In this document: positions 57,624 through 64,000 of the stretch, piece by piece | How positions within the stretch are numbered: the stretch's first letter is position 1 | Layout: each line of letters begins with the position of its first letter | Assembly (NCBI GenBank): GCA_911728455.2 | Contig: OU452239.1 | Coordinates: forward strand, 5,988,384 to 6,052,383 | Direction: 5' to 3' | Origin: Marthasterias glacialis | Taxonomy: Eukaryota; Echinodermata; Asteroidea; Forcipulatida; Asteriidae | DNA: 64,000 nt | Notes under the pieces: generated by a model | Seen by the model: the letters and a program-made list of their open reading frames with translations, nothing else | Databases searched by the model: none | What the model was told of the DNA's origin: nothing | Translations under genes and position numbers: made by a program

Positions 57624-57711
57624 TTTGTGACCTAATCTGTCTGAATGGAGGAACACTTGATGGTGTAAACTGCAATTGTTCCTGAGATCCATACTGGAAC
57701 GGTGATAATTC
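57624..57711 (+). pseudogene. EGF-like exon E9, TGA and broken end
   Basis: This is the second 157-bp unit of the second block, with the same TGA (57683-57685) as E4. Homology stops at GATAATT and unrelated sequence (CGTCACTGACACC) follows. Confidence 0.75.
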
Positions 57712-58087
57712 GTCACTGACACCACGAACTAACACAAATGTATAAAAAACAATGAAAAACAAAAGAATTTCGTTTTTTTCTGGTTATTCCCTGTTTGCAT
57801 CATGAACTTCAACTGAATGATATTTTAAGGGCGAAAAAATCTGTAAAATGGTAGATTTTAAAGATTGTGTGAACCAGTAATTGCATATTTTGACGGTTTT
57901 CGTTTTCACGAAGTAACACACATCTTTGTGTTTCTTCGTAAAATCGTTTTCATGCAATACGCGCTGTTAAATAGCACCACGAACTAACACGGATGTGATC
58001 GTTCCCATCTTGGTCACATATGCGCTCAATCCCCGCATATGTTTGTACGTACATACTGTACACATGCGCAGCATTGAGATTGTCAAG
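57712..58087. promoter_or_regulatory. Intergenic region upstream of the second gene (presumed promoter)
   Basis: CACCACGAACTAACAC occurs at 57720-57735 and 57975-57990, with a degenerate third version inside a 13-bp imperfect hairpin (ACGAAGTAACACA with TGTGTTTCTTCGT, 57908-57939). There is no obvious TATA box. The start codon context CAAGATGGCG at 58085-58094 resembles the YY1-type motif found at the first exon of many animal TATA-less genes. That it is a promoter is inferred from position. Confidence 0.4.
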
Positions 58088-58143
58088 ATGGCGTCCCTGA
58101 ACTTGAAGGCCAAAATGTTAAACAAGACGGTCCAGAAACGATT
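58088..58143 (+). CDS. Second gene, exon 1
   Basis: ATG in the context CAAGATGGCG starts MASLNLKAKMLNKTVQKR; the donor is GTAAGT at 58144. It ends with two bases of a codon, which fits an acceptor at 59229-59230 but not the more obvious TTGCAG at 59164-59169, where TAA would follow in frame. Confidence 0.6.
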
Positions 58144-61100
58144 GTAAGTACTCCTCTTTGTAGCATATGTACGGGGTTATTTTGTTGTACTTGCTGTAAA
58201 AAAACATGTGTGTTTTGTAAATTGTTTACAAAAAACATGCATTTCATACACAATGGCTTAAGCCACTCTGACTGACAGTGCAGTCGTTAACGTTAACGTT
58301 AGACCACATACTTTAGATAGACCTAACGACTCGTTAGTTTTCCGTGGCGTTGGCAATGGCATGCCTGGTTACACTTGACTTTAACTAACGTTAAGCACTT
58401 CCTTCTTTTCTTAGACAGTAACAGCAGGGTGATAGAGATACATGTAGGTTAAGGCAATGCGGGTCTGACTGTACTTCTATTCAACATGTTCAATTTGCAG
58501 CTATTTTTCTGCTGGTGAGTGGTGGTTAACGTTAGATTTAGAAACTTGCTTTAGCTTTGCCCATACAATAACGTTGCATTACTGCTAGCCCTGATCACTG
58601 GCATGGTGCCAACTCCCCTCTGTATCCTTTGTCCCAACACCTTTGTACAAAAAGGGAGTGATCTGGTTAACTTTTGATCTTCTACTTTTCTATAAAAATC
58701 GATGACTAGGTACTCCTGTCCATCCAGATAGGCTTACTTACCATGACTTAACACTGGCATAAACGGTGATGTTGAAGGATTATTCGATGTTAAACTTGAA
58801 GGGTCATACATTTTACAGTTTACAGTCTTGCATTTCTGTAACCATTGCACAACTGACTGTAAACTGGTATTTATGGCTGAAAAAATTAAATTGCATGGTT
58901 TTGAAAGAAAGTGCTCCAGCTCGCTTGCGCAGATTATTAATACAGTATATGAGTAAACTAAGTTTTTGTCCTAAAAAAATTACACCCACATGATTTTTGC
59001 AAAATGTGCACCCTCTTGAAACTTAACACATCATTTAGTGATATTTATCAGCCTACATGTATATGTACATAATAATAAAACAAAATTCCCATAATATTTT
59101 TGACCATAGTCTTGATAATTGTTTGCTTAACTTTCAATTTTGGTTCACTTGTTTTCTCATTCATTGCAGTTTTTAAAGATGTAAGGCGTGCATCTCTGCT
59201 TACTAGATCTGTTTGCTTAACAATGCGCAGAAAGAAAAGAAGGACCCAGAAGAAACAAGAACAGTGAGTTATTTGAAATTGACTTCCAGTACATGCTAAT
59301 TCTCCAAACAGATGCTTGAACAGGAGTGTGATAATTATAGAATATTGGAGGGTGATTCAAGAATATACCGCACGAGCCGAAGATGAGTTTTATTTTCGTG
59401 GCGAGTTTGGTTTGTTCGGCTTGTTCTCATATGCCTCTAAAATAATCGTTTTCGGGATGTAAAATCAAAAACCAAACTAATTATCTACCATTACATTCCA
59501 GTCCTCGAGGCTAACATTCAAGATATACATGTACGGGGATAAGGTTTTAAGGCTGGAAGATATATTAGTTATCACACGTGCGCGAGTATATTATGGAAAA
59601 ATATATCGCTTCTGTGTCACATACGGCCTCGTACGTTTTGCGTGTAGCAGCCAACCAGCGTTTTCTGGATAAAAAAATCAAAATTCTAACTGTAAATATC
59701 GACCAACATTATTGTTCAAGTTTCTTGGGTGTTTATTTGTTTGTTTCTGTATAGTAAGGTTAAAAGTAATATTGTTCAACTTTGTGTAGTCTGTGGCATA
59801 TTTGGGGAGCACATCCTCCTGGATAAATAGGACTGTAGTCCCACTTACAGGCATAATGGGTTTCCTTTGTATTTGCATGTACCTTTGAGAAAACAATAGT
59901 TTCTTCTCATCTCTTACCGCAGTGCGGGAATGGTGGTGCCTAAATAAATATCCTCATCCATTTCATCTCTCTTTGATGTCATGAAGTTATTTGATTTTTC
60001 AGTTCAATAGTTTTTTTTTTCAACATTTCCTATTAGGGTGATACACTTCAGCTGGTGGTAATTTAACTTTATTGCAGTGATTTTTGATGTATGATATAAT
60101 ATTTTCAATCATTGTACATTTTGAAAAACTGTTGCAGACATGAAGATGGTGTTGATGTTCTTGTGAAATGGACAAACGGCACCATGAGTGTGGTGGTGAC
60201 TGGAGACCTGCTTTACAGCGAGCCACTACAAAAAGGATCTGCAGTCAAGATGAAGTGGGGGAAGGAACTGTGGAAAGGACAGGTTCTTGACATTGAAAAG
60301 GGTTTTGAACCAGAGAGCAGTAGTGACTCGGACAGTGACACCCCCTTGGCAATGTTGAAAAAGAAAAGTAAAGCATCAGGTGGGTTGTTAGTGGTGTTGT
60401 TTTTTTTTCTTCTGAAAAACATGTAACACAGAATATACACAGATGGACTGACAATGAGTCACTAGTGCACGTCTATGCCTTTTTAGGCCTGTAAATGATC
60501 AGAAGAGGGTCCTATTTTCCTCGGTCTTGTTAAGTGAACCCCATGTTATCTTACTTTAAAAGTAAAGGTGACCTCTGTGCCAGTTTTCAATCTGATTGTA
60601 CCAATTTATGTTAAGAAATTGTTTCCTTTCTGTTTCTTTTTTATTGCTGCAGAGAGCCATGATTCTCGTAATGTTAAAGCCTTGTGTGACGACTTCATGT
60701 GCAGTGAAGAGGTGTGGGCTGCTTGCAACAAATGCTTGTGTTATCTTTGTTATAACCATTTTTTAATCAATAATACTTGTAGCACCCATAACATATATTC
60801 TTTGCAGACCGTTCCTGTCATTACGGAGCTTGCATCAGTGAGCTCTTGTCAACCTCTGTCTTCTTTTGGTGCAGTTGATGTAGCCACTGGTTCTTCTGAA
60901 CTCTCGTCACTCACACCAGTCATTTCATTTGGTTGTGCTGCTACATCTCTTCCTCCTGGTGTAAGCCAGAATGCATCCATGCCAAGCTCTAGCCATCCAT
61001 TGTCTTCTTCTGTTGCAGTTGATGTAGCCACTGGTTCTTCTGGACCCTCTTTAATCACACCAGCGATTCCATTTGGTTGTGCTGCTACATCTCTTCCTCC

Positions 61101-64000
61101 TGGTGTAAGCCAGAATGCATCCATGCCAAGCTCTAGCCATCCATTGTCTTCTTCTGTTGCAGTTGATGTAGCCACAGGTTCTTCTGGACCCTCTTTAATC
61201 ACACCAGCGATTCCATTTGGTTGTGCTGCTACATCTCTTCCTCCTGGTGTAAGCCAGAATGCATCCATGCCAAGCTCTAGCCATCCATTGTCTCCTTCTG
61301 GTGCAGTTGATGTAGCCACAGGTTCTTCTGGACCCTCTTTAATCACACCAGCGTTTCCATTTGGTTGTCCTGCTACATCTCTTCCTCCTGGTGTAAGCCA
61401 GAATGCATCCATGCCAAGCTCTAGCCATCCATTGTCTCCTTCTGGTGCAGTTGATGTAGCCACAGGTTCTTCTGGACCCTCTTTAATCACACCAGCGATT
61501 CCATTTGGTTGTGCTGCTACATCTCTTCCTCCTGGTGTAAGCCAGAATGCATCCATGCCAAGCTCTAGCCATCCATTGTCTTCTTCTGTTGCAGTTGATG
61601 TAGCCACAGGTTCTTCTGGACCCTCTTTAATCACACCAGCGTTTCCATTTGGTTGTGCTGCTACATCTCTTCCTCCTTGTGTAAGCCAGAATGCATCCAT
61701 GCCAAGCTCTAGCCATCCATTGTCTTCTTCTGGTGCAGTTGATGTAGCCACAGGTTCTTCTGGACCCTCTTTAATCACACCAGCGTTTCCATTTGGTTGT
61801 GCTGCTACATCTCTTCCTCCTGGTGTAAGCCAGAATGCATCCATGCCAAGCTCTAGCCATCCATTGTCTTCTTCTGGTGCAGTTGATGTAGCCACAGGTT
61901 CTTCTGGACCCTCTTTAATCACACCAGCGTTTCCATTTGGTTGTGCTGCTACATCTCTTCCTCCTGGTGTAAGCCAGAATGCATCCATGCCAAGCTCTAG
62001 CCATCCATTGTCTTCTTCTGGTGCAGTTGATGTAGCCACAGGTTCTTCTGGACCCTCTTTAATCACACCAGCGTTTCCATTTGGTTGTGCTGCTACATCT
62101 CTTCCTCCTGGTGTAAGCCAGAATGCATCCATGCCAAGCTCTAGCCATCCATTGTCTTCTTCTGGTGCAGTTGATGTAGCCACAGGTTCTTCTGGACCCT
62201 CTTTAATCACACCAGCGTTTCCATTTGGTTGTGCTGCTACATCTCTTCCTCCTGGTGTAAGCCAGAATGCATCCATGCCAAGCTCTAGCCATCCATTGTC
62301 TCCTTCTGGTGCAGTTGATGTAGCCACAGGTTCTTCTGGACCCTCTTTAATCACACCAGCGATTCCATATGGTTGTGCTGCTACATCTCTTCCTCCTGGT
62401 GTAAGCCAGAATGCATCCATGGCAAGCTCTAGCCATCCATTGTCTTCTTCTGTTGCAGTTGATGTAGCCACAGGTTCTTCTGGACCCTCTTTAATCACAC
62501 CAGCGATTCCATTTGGTTGTGCTGCTACATCTCTTCCTCCTGGTGTAAGCCAGAATGCATCCATGCCAAGCTCTAGCCATCCATTGTCTCCTTCTGGTGC
62601 AGTTGATGTAGCCACAGGTTCTTCTGGACCCTCTTTAATCACACCAGCGTTTCCATTTGGTTGTGCTGCTACATCTCTTCCTCCTGGTGTAAGCCAGAAT
62701 GCATCCATGCCAAGCTCTTGCCGTCCTCTGTCCCCTGGTTTAGTTGAAGTAGCCATCAGGTCTCATGAACACCCTGCACTCACAGCAGATGATTTTCCAG
62801 TTGATGGAGAGCCAGTGCCTCTCTCAGTACCACTGAAAGAACCACCCAGAAGCAAAAATGTTTTGGTTAAATATAACAGAAACAGAGGGCTTGCTTATCA
62901 AACTGAAAAATCAAATAAATTAATGCCGTCAAAGAGAGGTGAAATGGATGAATGTAAATGCACTTATTGCAAAGCCAGAAGCCTAGATTGCCATGTCTTT
63001 TCCTTGGCAGAACGTATTGAAATCAGAGAGGCGTTTCACAAGTTGGCTGACTTACAAAAGCAGTGTGAGTGGATACTCAGACATGTATCAAGCAGTCAGT
63101 TGTCCAAGGATGCAAAGAATACCAATGTCTACTACTTACCACATTCTGATAATTCAGGAAAATTGCATGTATGTCGTAATTTTTTTACGTCTACTTTGGG
63201 TATTTCGATCCAACAAGTAAGAACTGTTTTGAATAAAGTGGATACATTCGGTGTATTGGAAGAAGAAGGACGTGGTGGAAGACAAGCAACCGACAGAGAT
63301 CAGCGTTTGAAGGAGCAGGTGATGAAGCACATAGATAAATACCCCAGAATGGAATCCAATTACTGCAGAGCAAATTCTAAATGCCAATTTCTTTCTTCAG
63401 ACTTGAACTTTGAAATAATGTACAAAATGTACAAGAAGGAAAATCCAAGTGGTGCATCTTTAACATTCTACAAAGATGTATTTAGGTCTGCCAATCTCAA
63501 ATTTCACCACCCCAAAAAAGACGTATGCGGCCTGTGTGACATTTTCCATCGCTCAAGTGATGAAGAGAAGACAAAGCTCAAAGACAGATTTGACAGACAC
63601 ACTAAGGAAAAAGAAAAGTCAAGAGAACTTAAAGCCGCTTCAAAAGAAAAGGCTTTGACCAACGAGAAGTTTCGAGTGGCTGTGTTTGATCTTCAGCAGG
63701 TAATCTACTTACCAAAAACAGAACGCTCTGAGCTCTTCTACAAACGACGTTTGTCATGCTATAATTTCACAGTTTTTGAACTGGCTAGCAGAGAAGGTTT
63801 TTGCTTTGTTTCCCTTGAAGGACTAACTGGTCGTGGATCGTGTGAGATTGCGTCATTTTTGCATCGTTACCTTCTTCATGTTGATGAGGCAGGCTGTGAA
63901 AATGTTCATTTGTATTCGGACGGTTGCCATGGACAGAATAAGAATTCTATAATTCCAGCAATGTTGTTGTTTTTCGTTGAAAGGTCACATTCAGTTAAAG
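58088..64000 (+). CDS. DUF7869-like (probably transposase-related) protein with a 48-residue repeat array; partial
   Basis: Proposed join is 58088-58143, 59231-59263, 60138-60379 and 60653-64000, about 1,226 codons with no stop; the gene runs off the window. The order is a basic N-terminus (KKRRTQKK), a Tudor/SH3-like segment (VLVKWTNG, KMKWGKELWKGQVL), an acidic Ser/Asp stretch, a Cys-rich segment (about residues 122-156), 13 repeats (about 185-807), CKCTYC (878-883), HIDKYPRMESNYCRA, CGLCDIFH (1069-1076), VAVFDLQQ (Asp about 1123) and LYSDGCHGQNKN (Asp about 1200). The last motifs match a family in many animal genomes (DUF7869), which I believe has an RNase H-like transposase fold. It could be a transposon or a domesticated host gene. 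The first junction (GATT-GTAAGT to ATGCGCAG-AAAG) is the least certain. Confidence 0.7.
58144..59230 (+). other. Intron 1 of the second gene
   Basis: It shows no recognisable repeat or gene. A few short open frames have no domain content. Confidence 0.45.
59231..59263 (+). CDS. Second gene, exon 2 (small, basic)
   Basis: The exon encodes KKRRTQKKQE and lies between an ATGCGCAG acceptor and a GTGAGT donor. It joins exon 1 (TT plus A gives Leu) and exon 3 (CA plus A gives Gln) in frame. An alternative is that translation starts at ATG 59223 in a longer version of this exon. Confidence 0.55.
59264..60137 (+). other. Intron 2 of the second gene
   Basis: No gene is seen. It contains a run of T at about 60009-60020 and an AT-rich 3' part before TGTTGCAG. 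Confidence 0.45.
60138..60379 (+). CDS. Second gene, exon 3 (Tudor/SH3-like segment)
   Basis: The exon has acceptor GTTGCAG and donor GTGGGT. It encodes 80 residues: HEDGVDVLVKWTNG, then GDLLYSEPL, KMKWGKELWKGQVLDI, and an acidic SSDSDSD followed by KKKSK. The W-x-G and K-x-x-W-G-K pattern resembles small chromatin-reader-like beta barrels found before BEN and related domains; this is inference from pattern only. Confidence 0.7.
60380..60652 (+). other. Intron 3 of the second gene
   Basis: The intron runs from GTGGGT to TTGCTGCAG, with a T-run after the donor. Nothing else is evident. Confidence 0.6.
60653..64000 (+). CDS. Second gene, exon 4 (Cys-rich, repeats, DUF7869-like domain); runs off window
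   Basis: The frame starts after TTGCTGCAG and is open for the remaining 3,348 bases. The first part (ALCDDFMC, WAACNKCLCYLC) has closely spaced cysteines suggesting metal binding. The repeat array follows, then about 420 residues of DUF7869-like sequence to the window edge. The catalytic-looking Glu expected further on would be outside the window. Exon 4 is one frame throughout, which supports the plus strand as the coding strand. Confidence 0.8.
60874..62742 (+). repeat. Coding minisatellite: 13 x 144 bp (48 residues)
   Basis: Units start with GTTGATGTAGCC at 60874 and every 144 bp to 62602; the last is 141 bp. Plus-strand translation has VDVATGSSGPSLITPA, I/F-PFGCAATSLPPG and VSQNASMPSSSHPLS, rich in Ser, Pro and Thr with one cysteine and one N-A-S per unit. 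Neighbouring units are nearly identical, with variants such as SSSVAV, SSSGAV and SPSGAV. The first unit (SSELSSLTPVISFG) is the most divergent. Low complexity suggests a disordered linker. Confidence 0.92.

Larger units (their letters stand above)
54600..57711 (+). repeat. ~1.74-kb segmental duplication of the EGF exons
   Basis: E1-E4 recur as E6-E9 with offsets of 1738, 1737, 1736 and 1736 bp, and introns also match (e.g. GGGGGAATTCCAATGGGATA at about 55072 and 56809). Within each block a 157-bp exon-plus-flank unit is tandemly repeated (55731/55888/56045 and 57467/57624). Confidence 0.85.

Overview
The window is animal nuclear DNA. It has intron-rich genes with GT-AG splice sites, APE-type LINEs and a tRNA-derived SINE. 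Tandem HYR (hyalin repeat) domains followed by EGF-like domains, together with the repeat content, fit a marine invertebrate deuterostome (cephalochordate, hemichordate or echinoderm). The species cannot be fixed from sequence alone.

Positions 1-57.7 kb are dominated by one plus-strand gene whose 5' end lies upstream of the window. It has 30 separate HYR exons: 29 nearly identical ones (273 nt, one of 276 nt) and one older, divergent exon at 53194-53463 (270 nt). Every exon starts after AG with the last two bases of a codon and ends with the first base of the next (phase 1-1), so any exon can join any other in frame. Exons usually lie about 1.57 kb apart because a whole exon-plus-intron unit was duplicated again and again. 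A shortened 0.89 kb unit, made by one intronic deletion, was copied as part of a ~4.0 kb higher-order repeat (three copies at 17.7-29.7 kb, another partial block at 46.6-51.8 kb). After the divergent HYR exon come compact EGF-like exons (54.8-57.7 kb), five intact and four or more broken, arranged as a ~1.74 kb segmental duplication containing 157-bp sub-duplications.

The HYR introns have been invaded by a damaged minus-strand LINE (4520-7640, flanked by an 11-bp target-site duplication), a younger minus-strand CR1/L2-like LINE (about 34414-38251, one stop codon between endonuclease and reverse transcriptase, 2A-like NPGP motif near its N-terminus), and two copies of a ~2.4 kb non-coding element (about 14143-16538 and 31663-34020). 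The latter element has terminal hairpins, subterminal inverted repeats and a core of ~145-bp tandem repeats, an architecture recalling Helentron-derived HINE/pearl elements. A tRNA-derived SINE lies at about 51970-52195.

From 58.1 kb to the end of the window lies a second plus-strand gene, cut off by the window edge. Its last visible exon is open from 60653 to 64000. The protein has a basic N-terminus, a small Tudor/SH3-like segment, a Cys-rich segment, 13 tandem copies of a 48-residue repeat (144-bp minisatellite), and then a domain of the DUF7869-like, YSD-GQNKN-containing type that is widespread in animals and is probably transposase-derived.

The two genes share a strand but show no sign of working together. 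The first probably makes a large, heavily N-glycosylated extracellular adhesion or matrix protein; the second probably makes a transposon-related or domesticated nuclear protein.
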